Assembly (NCBI GenBank): GCA_965140395.1
Contig: OZ223207.1
Coordinates: 620,001 to 684,000 of the forward strand
DNA length: 64,000 bases
Origin: Parvibaculum sp002684405
GTDB taxonomy: Bacteria > Pseudomonadota > Alphaproteobacteria > Parvibaculales > Parvibaculaceae
Direction: 5' to 3'
Positions 16,840-24,217 of the stretch are shown one piece after another. Each line of letters starts with the position of its first letter. Within the stretch, counting starts at the first letter, position 1. The position numbers and the translations under genes were made by a program. The notes below the pieces were generated by a model, which saw nothing but the letters and a program-made list of their open reading frames with translations, was not told the DNA's origin and searched no databases.

Positions 16840-18036
16840 TTAACCGAAGAGGCGCAGCACACCCTGTTCGGCCTGGTTGGCCAGCGAGAGCGCCGTGGTG
16901 CCCAATTGCTGGCGCGTCTGAAGGGCGAGCAGCTTGGCGCCTTCTTCATTCGTGTCGGCCAGCGTCAGGTTGGAGGCGCCGGTCTGCAGCGTGTCCACGA
17001 GGTTCTTGGTGAAGTCCTGGCGGATTTCCACCACACCCAGATTGCCGCCGAAGGTGGAGGCCTGCTGGCGCAGAACATCCGTGGTGGAGTTCAGGCCGTT
17101 GATCAGATCACTGATGTTGGCGTCGGTTTCGAACTCGTGATTGCCGTCCGATGCGCCAACCGTGGAGATGTTCAGAAGACCGTCCGGCGTCAGCTGGACG
17201 CCCTGAATATCCATCTTGCTGCTCTGATCTTCATTGAAGAAGACGCTCAGCATATCGCCCTTGAGCAGGTTGACGCCCTTATAGCTCGCATCGTCGGCCA
17301 ACTGCTTGATCTGGTCGCGCAGATTGTTGAAGTCCGTTTCGTATTTGTCGCGGTTCACGCCGTTGGACGAGGACGTCTTCGTGCCGAGCAGTTTGGAGAG
17401 CGCGGTATTGTCGGCGGAGTCCGTCGTGACGGCGACCGCGCGGCCCGAGGCGGCTTCCAGATGGAGCTGACCGTCCTCGATGGAGGCGGTGACGCCTTCG
17501 CCCGTCAGGTCGCCACCCGCATCGGTGTTGATCGCATCGACAAGCGCCTTGATGTCGCTCGAGGCGGTAATGGCGTAGTCGAAAGTCTTTTCGCCGACCG
17601 TGAGCGTGATCGTCTCGCCCGAGGTAAAGCCGCGGGACGTATCGGTCAGCGTGTTGGTCGCGCCGGACGCCGTGGTGCCGGTGCCGAGGACATCGGTGGA
17701 CGCCTTGCCGGTCAGCGTGGTCGCGCTGATCTTGGTTTCCAGCGCCTGGTTCGCCGTCGCCTTCAGGCTTTCGACAAGCTTCTGGATCGATGTGATGCCC
17801 TGATCGGCGGCCTTCAGCGTCTGAATGGACTGCCCCATGCTGTCGAGCAGGGTGTTCAGATCGGAGGCGCGGTTGTTCAGGCCCTGTGCCGTAAAATAGG
17901 CGGTCGGGTTGTCGATCGCGCTATTCACCTTCAGGCCGGTCGAGAGACGAAGGTTCGTCTCCGAAAGCATCTTCTGCGTGTTCTGCATGCTGAGCAGATT
18001 GGAGCGGATCGCTCCGGAAAGAACCACATCAGCCAT
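16840..18036 (-). CDS. Flagellin (upstream copy)
   Basis: 398 residues from the ATG at 18036, which stands nine bases after AGAGG; an ATG at 18042 is too close to it. Conserved ends are LLSMQNTQKMLSETNLRLST and LLALQTRQQLGTTALSLANQ. Residues about 135-205 (ETITLTVGEKTFDYAITASS, then INTDAGGDLTGEGVTASIED) match the flagellin hook-IN pattern. It differs clearly from the second flagellin in the middle, so the filament is probably composite. A strong sigma-54 promoter and paired ftr-like sites lie upstream. Confidence 0.95.
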   Translation of the reverse strand: MADVVLSGAIRSNLLSMQNTQKMLSETNLRLSTGLKVNSAIDNPTAYFTAQGLNNRASDLNTLLDSMGQSIQTLKAADQGITSIQKLVESLKATANQALETKISATTLTGKASTDVLGTGTTASGATNTLTDTSRGFTSGETITLTVGEKTFDYAITASSDIKALVDAINTDAGGDLTGEGVTASIEDGQLHLEAASGRAVAVTTDSADNTALSKLLGTKTSSSNGVNRDKYETDFNNLRDQIKQLADDASYKGVNLLKGDMLSVFFNEDQSSKMDIQGVQLTPDGLLNISTVGASDGNHEFETDANISDLINGLNSTTDVLRQQASTFGGNLGVVEIRQDFTKNLVDTLQTGASNLTLADTNEEGAKLLALQTRQQLGTTALSLANQAEQGVLRLFG

Positions 18037-18098
18037 TGTCATCTACCTCTAGGGTTTTGCCGGCTCGTCGTATCATCACGGCACAGCGGCTATACTCG

Positions 18099-18115
18099 GA
18101 ATTAATGCTTAATTC
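18099..18115 (-). promoter_or_regulatory. AT-rich hairpin in the flagellin 5' leader
   Basis: GAATTAA-TGC-TTAATTC, a perfect 7-bp stem with a three-base loop, inside a predicted leader of about 160 bases. Caulobacter FlbT acts on a flagellin leader, so this is a candidate site. Confidence 0.5.
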
Positions 18116-18210
18116 AGCGTAAACGGATCTGGATCTTTCCTTCTCCGCTGTGGCTTCTCACGCTTCCGAGCGCCAGATTCCACGCCGCGTCACTACTGGC
18201 AAGCTATATC

Positions 18211-18226
18211 GCACAAGCCGTGCCAT
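18211..18226 (-). promoter_or_regulatory. Sigma-54 promoter of the upstream flagellin
   Basis: Read on the minus strand, ATGGCACGGCTTGTGC matches TGGCAC-N5-TTGC at all but one conserved base, with GG and GC ten bases apart. Predicted transcription start is near 18199, which gives a leader of about 160 bases. Confidence 0.82.
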
Positions 18227-18280
18227 ATCCATTTTTTCAATAAAAACAATCGGTTGGGTGTTTTTGAGGGCCAAGTGGGC

Positions 18281-18314
18281 GGCAATTGATGCGCGGCCTG
18301 CGGCAAAGTTTGCC
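18281..18314. promoter_or_regulatory. Paired ftr-like sites upstream of flagellin
   Basis: GGCAATTGATGCG (18281-18293, one mismatch) and GGCAAAGTTTGCC (18302-18314, perfect) are both GGCA-N5-TGCC elements starting 21 bp apart, the same spacing as at flgE. They begin about 57 bp beyond the -24 box. The remaining gap sequence is A/T-rich with no gene. Confidence 0.7.
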
Positions 18315-18334
18315 GGTCGGCAGGCAGGAAATGC

Positions 18335-19972
18335 TCAGCCGATCAGGCGCTTTGCCGCTTCCTGGCGGAACAGGGAAACCAGGGCCTCGCGGTCCCAGAA
18401 GGGCGCCCGAGGGTAAACGGTGAGGGAGGGATACCAGGGCAGGCTGCCCGTGCCGAGCTGGTTGGCATTCTCGATCGGGGCGAAGACGAGGGCGTTGGCT
18501 CCCAGCGCGCCGGCCATTTCGGTCGCCGCGTTCCATGACCCGACCGTGAGGTCGAGTTCGCACAGAAGCGCGGCCACGCCCTCAAGGTCGTCATGGGTGT
18601 CGAGACCGGGCATTTCGTGGATCGTGATGCCGAGGTCACGCCTTGCCTCGGCGAGTTCTTCCTCGGGCTTCGAATATTGAAGGCTCACGATGTCGAAGCG
18701 GTCGTCGTCCAGAAGCGGCTTCCAGTCGGAAAGCTGCGTGGCATAGAGATCGCGCAGCGCGTTCGAGATACCCGAGCGCCAGGTGATGCCGATCTTGGGC
18801 CGCGGCCCCAGAGAAGAGAGCCATTCGCGCGCCCGGGCCCGTTTTTCGGGGCAGGCGACGAGCCGGGGCGGGTTTTTCGGGAATGCGTCCAGGCTGCGGC
18901 GAAGATGAATGGACGGCATGGCGGCCGGGGCAGTCAGGTCGAAATCGATGTCGCCGTAATTTTCAAAGCCCGATGCAAGGCGCGTTTCGGCCCGCACCGT
19001 CGCGCCGGGCCATGTGCGCTGATAGAGCGGTACCACGCGCGGATCGGTTTCGATGATGACATGGCCCGCGCGCTCCACAATGTCGTGATAGACGGTGGAG
19101 AAGCGGAAATCGTCGCCCAAACCCTGTTCGCGCCAGAGGAAAATCGTCTTGTCTGCGAGGTCTTCGTCTTTCCAGATGAGACTGGGGAAGGGGCGCAGCG
19201 GTGTGCGCGTGCCGGATTCGAAACCGTAGCCGTAAAGATCCCAGCCATTCTCTATATCGCCGGTGGCGAGCAGGGCGAGGGCGAGGTTCCAGAGGATTTT
19301 GGCATTATGAGGCGTGAGGGAAAGCGCCTGCTGATAAAGCTGGATCGCCTCTTGCGTGCGTCCGGCGTTCTGAAGCATCGAGCCCAGATTGACGGCGGCC
19401 TGGATCAGGTCCGGCTTCAGTATCAAGGCGCGCCGATAGCAGGCCTCCGACTCGTCGAACATGGCGGCATTGGCCAGATAGCGGCCAAGATTGCTGTAAG
19501 CCTCGGCATTGTCGGGAAACATCTCGATGACTTCCGAGACGAGATCGACCGCGGCCTGCGTTTCGCCGCGCTCGTCGAGGATCGAGGCGAGGTTGATCCG
19601 CGCAGACGCGATCCGCGGCTCCTTGCGCATCAGTTTGCGATAGATCTCTTCCGCGCGTTTCTTCTCGCCGCATTCGGCAAAGGCAAGGGCGACCTCGAAC
19701 TGTTTCGGCAAATCCTGTCCGGCACGCCGGGATGCCTTTTCGAGGTGTTTGCAGGCTTCTTCGGTCTCATCGAGCAGGGTCAGGGCCTGCGCCATGACGA
19801 GGCGTGCCTGATGGGTATCGGGCTTTTCGGCCAGCAGGGCATCCAGATACTGGATGGCCTTCAGCGGGTCGCAGGCCTTTACCGCGTCCGCTGCCAGATC
19901 CAGCTTTTGCCGGAGGCTGGTGGCCTCGATGGAAATTACCGGATCCGTTGCGATTTCGATTTCGAACGCCAT
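18335..19972 (-). CDS. TPR-glycosyltransferase, FlmG-like flagellin modification protein
   Basis: 545 residues from the ATG at 19972 after GAGGGTGGGC. Residues about 20-260 are tandem TPR units (AYSNLGRYLANAAMFDESEA, AAVNLGSMLQNAGRTQEAIQ, ILWNLALALLATGDIENGW). Residues about 265-545 form a glycosyltransferase-like domain (FLWREQGLGDDFRFSTVYHD, KIGITWRSGI, DLTVGSWNAATEMAGALGAN) like the GT9/GT41-type folds that follow TPR arrays. Caulobacter FlmG has this two-part layout: TPRs bind flagellin and the GT adds pseudaminic acid. The position just upstream of two flagellin genes supports that role. Sugar and target are inferred. Confidence 0.75.
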   Translation of the reverse strand: MAFEIEIATDPVISIEATSLRQKLDLAADAVKACDPLKAIQYLDALLAEKPDTHQARLVMAQALTLLDETEEACKHLEKASRRAGQDLPKQFEVALAFAECGEKKRAEEIYRKLMRKEPRIASARINLASILDERGETQAAVDLVSEVIEMFPDNAEAYSNLGRYLANAAMFDESEACYRRALILKPDLIQAAVNLGSMLQNAGRTQEAIQLYQQALSLTPHNAKILWNLALALLATGDIENGWDLYGYGFESGTRTPLRPFPSLIWKDEDLADKTIFLWREQGLGDDFRFSTVYHDIVERAGHVIIETDPRVVPLYQRTWPGATVRAETRLASGFENYGDIDFDLTAPAAMPSIHLRRSLDAFPKNPPRLVACPEKRARAREWLSSLGPRPKIGITWRSGISNALRDLYATQLSDWKPLLDDDRFDIVSLQYSKPEEELAEARRDLGITIHEMPGLDTHDDLEGVAALLCELDLTVGSWNAATEMAGALGANALVFAPIENANQLGTGSLPWYPSLTVYPRAPFWDREALVSLFRQEAAKRLIG

Positions 19973-20066
19973 GCCCACCCTCGTTCAATCCGGCCGACGC
20001 CGGTGCCCAACGCCATGGAAAATGGCCGAAACTTGGTTAGCGCATGGTTAAGCCCGGTCGGGCGGA

Positions 20067-20531
20067 TCAGGCGCGCTCGTCGAAGGCGATGGAATTGTCG
20101 CGTGCGCGGGTCTGGCGAATGGCGGCATTCTCGCCATATCCGCCCGCCGGCGCCTTCTGGCGGCTGACCCCTTCCGCAACCGCGTGGATCAGCCGGTCGG
20201 AGACCGATTTCGTGGCGAGCAGGGTCTCTTCGTTTCGGCGCAGCGTCTCGTCGAGATCGTGCATGGCCGCTTTCAGCTCGTTGATCTTTTCCGAGGGCGC
20301 GCGGTCGATGAGCGCGGTGCGCTGGCGCACGGCCTGACTGTCCATGGCGTAGTCATTGGCCACGCGGATCTTCTCGGCCTGCAATTCGCCCAAAGCGCCG
20401 ATCTTGCGGGCCTGCAGGGCCTCGGTTTCGCGCGTCAGGATCGAGGTGAGGCTCGTCGTCAGGCGGAGCAGGCGCTCGGCAAGTTCAGCAGGCGGGAGTT
20501 GCTCGGCGGGAGTGCGGCGCTCGGCGCTCAT
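20067..20531 (-). CDS. FlgN-like flagellar protein
   Basis: 154 residues, mostly one long coiled-coil (LAERLLRLTTSLTSILTRET, ALGELQAEKIRVANDYAMDS, LDETLRRNEETLLATKSVSD), the pattern of FlgN export chaperones for FlgK and FlgL. It overlaps the end of the flgJ-type gene by four bases and closes the flgI-flgJ unit. The name rests on pattern and position, since FlgN sequences diverge strongly. Confidence 0.6.
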   Translation of the reverse strand: MSAERRTPAEQLPPAELAERLLRLTTSLTSILTRETEALQARKIGALGELQAEKIRVANDYAMDSQAVRQRTALIDRAPSEKINELKAAMHDLDETLRRNEETLLATKSVSDRLIHAVAEGVSRQKAPAGGYGENAAIRQTRARDNSIAFDERA

Positions 20532-20857
20532 TGGTGTTGCTCCTGAAGCTTGATGATTTCCGAATAGACGGTGTCGGCAAGGCCGATGCCGCCGGATTTG
20601 GTCATTTCCTGGCTGTACTGATCCACCAGCAGGGAGCGGAACATTTCCTCGCCCTGTCCGCCGCCGAAGGTCTCGTCCGTTTTCACGCCCTTGAACATCG
20701 ACTGGAACATGCTGGAGAGGAACTGGGACTCGAAGTCCTGCGCCGCGGCCCAGGCTTTCGGGTCCTTGCCCTGCGGTGTGTTGGCGGCGTGCTGCGCGCC
20801 GCCGACATGCATATAGGCGGACTGGAAGGCGCCGGAGGGAAGGGCGGTCATGTCCAT
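20528..20857 (-). CDS. flgJ: Rod-binding protein, FlgJ N-terminal type
   Basis: 109 residues from the ATG at 20857, which overlaps the flgI stop (TGATG). It has only the rod-binding domain (AAQDFESQFLSSMFQSMFKG, then GGGQGEEMFRSLLVDQYSQE) and no muramidase domain, as is usual in alphaproteobacteria. It helps rod assembly in the periplasm. A separate peptidoglycan lytic enzyme (SltF-like) would then be needed elsewhere. Confidence 0.85.
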   Translation of the reverse strand: MDMTALPSGAFQSAYMHVGGAQHAANTPQGKDPKAWAAAQDFESQFLSSMFQSMFKGVKTDETFGGGQGEEMFRSLLVDQYSQEMTKSGGIGLADTVYSEIIKLQEQHQ

Positions 20858-21993
20858 CACATCACCTCGATTTCGGCCTGCAGCGCGCCGGCGGATTTGA
20901 TCGCCTGAAGAATGGTGATCATGTCGCGCGGGCTGACACCCAGCGCATTGAGCCCGTCTACCAGCTCGGCAAGGGAGATCGAGCCGTCGAGGATACCGAG
21001 CTTGCGGTCTTTCTGTTCGTCCACCTGCACATTGGTGCGCGGCACGACGACGGTCTGGCCCTTGTTGGCGAAGGGGTTGGGCTGGCTGACCTGCGGCGTT
21101 TCCTGCACGGAGATCGTCAGATTGCCCTGGGCGATGGCCACGCGGCTGACGCGCACGTCCTGACCCATCACGATGACGCCGGAGCTTTCGTCGATCACGA
21201 CACGCGCGGGCGCATCGGGCTCGACACGGAGCTGCTCGATCTCGGTCAGCAGGCCGACCACGTCGTCGCGGAATTTCGGCGGAATCCTGAGGTCGATGGT
21301 GGTGGGGTTGTCGGCCTTGGCCGCGTCCCCGCCCAGATAGGCATTGATGGCGGCGGAAACGCGCTGGGCGGTCGTCAGGTCCGGATTGCGCAGCGCCAGG
21401 CGCAGCGTCTTCATATCCGACAGCTTGAAATCGATTTCCTTTTCGACGATGGCGCCATTGGCGATACGGCCATTGGTGGGCACGCCGCGCACCACGGAGG
21501 CCGCCTGGCCCTGCGCGGCAAAGCCGCCGGTGGCGAGCGATCCTTGCGCGACGGCATAGACCTGACCGTCGGCGCCCATGAGCGGGGTCACGAGCAGGAC
21601 GCCGCCCTGCAGATTGGTGGCATCGCCAAGGGCGCTGACGGTCACGTCGATGCGGGTGCCCTGCGGCGCGAAAGGCGGCAGGTTTGCCGACACCATCACG
21701 GCGGCCACATTGTCGGTCTTGAGCGCGGTGCCGCGCGTGTTGACGCCGAGCCGTTCGAGCATGCCGATCAGGCTTTGCTGGGTGAAGGGGGCGTTGCGCA
21801 GCGTGTCGCCGGTGCCGTTGAGGCCGACAACGAGGCCGTAACCGACCAGCATGTTGTCGCGAATACCTTCCACATCGACGATGTCCTTGATGCGCGAGGC
21901 GCCCTGCGCCGGCATGACGATCATGGCCAGCAGGCAGGCAAGGGCGGCAAAAGCCGCGGCAATGCGATGGGAAGAAAAGAGAATGCGGAACAT
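20857..21993 (-). CDS. flgI: Flagellar P-ring protein FlgI
   Basis: 378 residues from the ATG at 21993. A signal peptide (AAAFAALACLLAMIVMPAQGA) precedes the FlgI core (SRIKDIVDVEGIRDNMLVGY, GLNGTGDTLRN, INAYLGGDA). It forms the periplasmic P-ring. A longer in-frame start at 22053 would lie within the sigma-54 promoter and is rejected. First gene of flgI-flgJ-flgN-like. Confidence 0.94.
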   Translation of the reverse strand: MFRILFSSHRIAAAFAALACLLAMIVMPAQGASRIKDIVDVEGIRDNMLVGYGLVVGLNGTGDTLRNAPFTQQSLIGMLERLGVNTRGTALKTDNVAAVMVSANLPPFAPQGTRIDVTVSALGDATNLQGGVLLVTPLMGADGQVYAVAQGSLATGGFAAQGQAASVVRGVPTNGRIANGAIVEKEIDFKLSDMKTLRLALRNPDLTTAQRVSAAINAYLGGDAAKADNPTTIDLRIPPKFRDDVVGLLTEIEQLRVEPDAPARVVIDESSGVIVMGQDVRVSRVAIAQGNLTISVQETPQVSQPNPFANKGQTVVVPRTNVQVDEQKDRKLGILDGSISLAELVDGLNALGVSPRDMITILQAIKSAGALQAEIEVM

Positions 21994-22037
21994 GAGAGGG
22001 GGTACTCGTTTTTCGCCAGCGATCCTGCCCCTATCTA

Positions 22038-22053
22038 GCGAATGCCGTGCCAA
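22038..22053 (-). promoter_or_regulatory. Sigma-54 promoter of flgI
   Basis: On the minus strand TTGGCACGGCATTCGC matches the consensus TTGGCACG-N4-TTGC at all but one base, with GG and GC ten bases apart. The predicted leader is about 33 bases. This is the clearest sigma-54 promoter in the window. Confidence 0.87.
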
Positions 22054-22079
22054 AGCCGACCAGGGCTTTCGGCGTTCCG

Positions 22080-22187
22080 TAAGTCATTGAATTTACTCGC
22101 TTTCGATGGCGGGCGGCGCATAGCGCAGGGCGGGCCCCGCGGTGCCGGGCGGCAGCGCTTTCCGGCCTCGGGCGGCAAAAACTGCCG
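22080..22187. promoter_or_regulatory. IHF-like and ftr-like sites between flgI and fliX
   Basis: AAGTCATTGAATT at 22081-22093 is the same sequence as at flgE and fits the IHF consensus at 12 of 13 bases on the minus strand. GGCAAAAACTGCC (22174-22186) is a perfect GGCA-N5-TGCC palindrome and GGCAGCGCTTTCC (22151-22163) a one-mismatch copy, starting 23 bp apart. They sit about 100 bp from the flgI -24 box. Confidence 0.65.
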
Positions 22188-22202
22188 GGAGAGGGGGCGG
22201 AT

Positions 22203-22217
22203 TTAACCCCGCCTTAA
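22203..22217. promoter_or_regulatory. CtrA-type site upstream of fliX
   Basis: TTAA-CCCCGCC-TTAA is an exact TTAA-N7-TTAA CtrA element, 58 bases before the fliX start. In Caulobacter fliX belongs to the early, CtrA-controlled flagellar class. The match of site and gene supports the same control here. Confidence 0.7.
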
Positions 22218-22274
22218 GCCTCGCGATCCATTCTCCATAGTCATAAAGCGCATGGGTGAGCGCAGTTGGGGGCC

Positions 22275-22715
22275 ATGATGAAAATCGGGCAGACAAAGAG
22301 CACATCGGGAACGCAAGGCAAGCGATCCGCCGGTTCGGCGGCGTCGGGCGCGGGTTCCAGCTTTTCCATCGGCGAAACAGGGCAGGCGCGCGCAAGCGCG
22401 GGCCTGAGTGCGCCGGCATCCATCGGCGCGGTCGATGCGCTGCTGGCTCTTCAGGGAGCCGAGGCGGCGGACGATGCGCTGGGCGCACCGCGCCGCGCCA
22501 TGGAACGCGCCGAGGACATGCTCGATATTCTGGATCAGGTGAAGATCGACCTGCTCTCGGGCAAGATGCCGGTCAACCGGCTGACCCGTCTTCTGGGCGT
22601 GGTCGGGCGCAAGAAAGGCCATGTGGCCGATCCGAACCTCCAGGACGTTCTCGACCAGATCGAGCTTCGGGCGCGGGTGGAACTGGCCAAATTCGGCAAT
22701 TATCCCGAAAACTGA
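22275..22715 (+). CDS. fliX: Flagellar assembly regulator FliX
   Basis: 146 residues. The C-terminal half (LDILDQVKIDLLSGKMPVNR, DPNLQDVLDQIELRARVELA) is the FliX domain; the first 60 residues are Ser/Gly/Ala-rich and probably disordered. In Caulobacter FliX couples assembly of the early basal body to activity of the sigma-54 activator FlbD. Its presence together with ftr-like sites argues for an FlbD elsewhere in this genome. Divergent from flgI. Confidence 0.88.
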   Translation: MMKIGQTKSTSGTQGKRSAGSAASGAGSSFSIGETGQARASAGLSAPASIGAVDALLALQGAEAADDALGAPRRAMERAEDMLDILDQVKIDLLSGKMPVNRLTRLLGVVGRKKGHVADPNLQDVLDQIELRARVELAKFGNYPEN

Positions 22716-22888
22716 GCTGATTTTGCTGCTTTTTGCGGCAATTTGGCCTTTTGCCAAGTCATTGCGTCAGTTGAATTTTCACGGATATTTCATCGGCGAA
22801 TCACTGACTGCGCAGTTGAGAATCGTAGGGTCTCTCCATATACTCCGCCGCGCTTGGTTAGGGCTCGTTTGAGGGAGTGACCGTCGGT

Positions 22889-23305
22889 ATGGCAGTGCGT
22901 TTACCCAAAGGCTATACGCCATCGGACGATGAGCCGTTTATGAACAAACGGCAGAAGGAATATTTCCGTCTCAAGCTGGAGAAGTGGAAAGACGACATCC
23001 TGAAGGAAAACCGCGAAACGCTGCAGCATCTTCAGGACGATTCTTCCAACCATCCGGATATTGCGGACCGCGCCTCGAGCGAAACGGAACGCTCGCTCGA
23101 ATTGCGGACACGCGACCGGCAGCGCAAGCTGATCTCCAAGATCGACGCGGCGCTGCGCCGGCTCGAGGACGGTACCTACGGATATTGCGAGGAGACGGGT
23201 GAGCCGATCAGCCTGAAGCGGCTGGACGCGCGCCCCATCGCCACCTTGTCGATCGAGGCGCAGGAACGCCACGAACGGCGGGAAAAGGTCTATCGCGACG
23301 ACTGA
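22889..23305 (+). CDS. dksA: RNA polymerase-binding transcription factor DksA
   Basis: 138 residues from the ATG at 22889 (a GTG at 22877 is in frame). Coiled-coil residues run through EYFRLKLEKWKDDILKENRE and the tip keeps the DxxDxA motif in HPDIADRASSETE. The zinc finger is degenerate: only one Cys remains (GYCEETGEPI), with Thr and Ser at expected Cys positions. That fits the alphaproteobacterial DksA form that works without zinc. It lies between fliX and flgH with its own terminator. Confidence 0.9.
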   Translation: MAVRLPKGYTPSDDEPFMNKRQKEYFRLKLEKWKDDILKENRETLQHLQDDSSNHPDIADRASSETERSLELRTRDRQRKLISKIDAALRRLEDGTYGYCEETGEPISLKRLDARPIATLSIEAQERHERREKVYRDD

Positions 23306-23346
23306 TTGCGGCAACCGATTGCGGTCGGTGAAACCGAACAAAAGAA

Positions 23347-23380
23347 CGCGGCCCCCGTATGGAGGGCCGCGTTTTTTGTT
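23347..23380. terminator. Bidirectional terminator between dksA and flgH
   Basis: ACGCGGCCC-cc-gtatgg-a-GGGCCGCGT followed by a T-run. It serves dksA and, on the other strand, the end of the flgF-flgG-flgA-flgH unit. Confidence 0.75.
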
Positions 23381-23415
23381 GGGTCAGCCTGGCTGGAGGA
23401 TGCGCCGGGCGATCC

Positions 23416-24168
23416 TCAGAACGGCATCAGGATGTCGTAGAGCTGCTGGCCGTAGCGCGGCTGCTGCACATCGGTGATCTGGCCGCGGCCGCCATAGGAA
23501 ATCCGGGCCTCGGCGATCTGGGTGTGTTCGATGGTGTTGGTGTTGGAGATATCCTCCGGCCGCACCACGCCCTGAACGGTGAGTTCGCGCACCTCGTTGT
23601 TCACGCGTACTTCCTGACGGCCCGCGATGACGAGATTGCCGTTGGGCAGCGTCTGGGTCACGACCGCGGCGATGGTGAGGGCGATGGATTCCTTGCGGTT
23701 GACGGAGCCGGAACCGGCGCTGGAGCTCTTGCTGCCCGCGCCGACCAGTTTCGTCGGGTCCACGGCGTCGGGCAGGACGTGCTTCAGATTGCTTTCCAGG
23801 CCCATGAAATTGCTGAGATTGGCGTCTTCGGAATTGTCGCGGCTGCGCTTGGAGGTGTTGTCCACCTTGGCGCTGTCGGCAATGTCGATCTTGACGGTGA
23901 GAATGTCGCCCACGCGGCTGGCGCGCTGATCGCGGAAGAAGGCGCGGGAGCCGGAGCGCCAGAGCGAATTGGGCTGATAGGTGATCTTTTCCGGCTGCGG
24001 CATGGGCATGCCCACGCGCTGGTTTACCTCGGCGGTCAACCCCGCGCCAACCGGCGCGAGGGCGGGGGCCTGGCCGATATTCTCGATGCGGTCCACGGCG
24101 CTGCAGCCGGCAAGCAGGGCGCCGAGCAGGGCGAAGGCGGAGAATTTGACGAGAGAACGCGGGGTCAT
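23416..24168 (-). CDS. flgH: Flagellar L-ring protein FlgH
   Basis: 250 residues. The lipoprotein signal ends in LLGALLAGCSA (Cys at about residue 22). FlgH blocks include SLWRSGSRAFFRDQRASRVG, DILTVKIDIADSAK, and the C-terminal QNYDILMP-like end (QQLYDILMPF). The protein forms the outer-membrane L-ring. Last gene of flgF-flgG-flgA-flgH. Confidence 0.94.
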   Translation of the reverse strand: MTPRSLVKFSAFALLGALLAGCSAVDRIENIGQAPALAPVGAGLTAEVNQRVGMPMPQPEKITYQPNSLWRSGSRAFFRDQRASRVGDILTVKIDIADSAKVDNTSKRSRDNSEDANLSNFMGLESNLKHVLPDAVDPTKLVGAGSKSSSAGSGSVNRKESIALTIAAVVTQTLPNGNLVIAGRQEVRVNNEVRELTVQGVVRPEDISNTNTIEHTQIAEARISYGGRGQITDVQQPRYGQQLYDILMPF

Positions 24169-24217
24169 GGAAACAACCTTTAACTTTGGGTCCGGTGCCG
24201 AATGTTAATCGCGGAGA

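Noticed and set aside
21994..22053. A longer FlgI start at 22053
   Set aside because: It would place the first 20 codons on the sigma-54 promoter and in front of the signal peptide; the ATG at 21993 gives a clean signal peptide.
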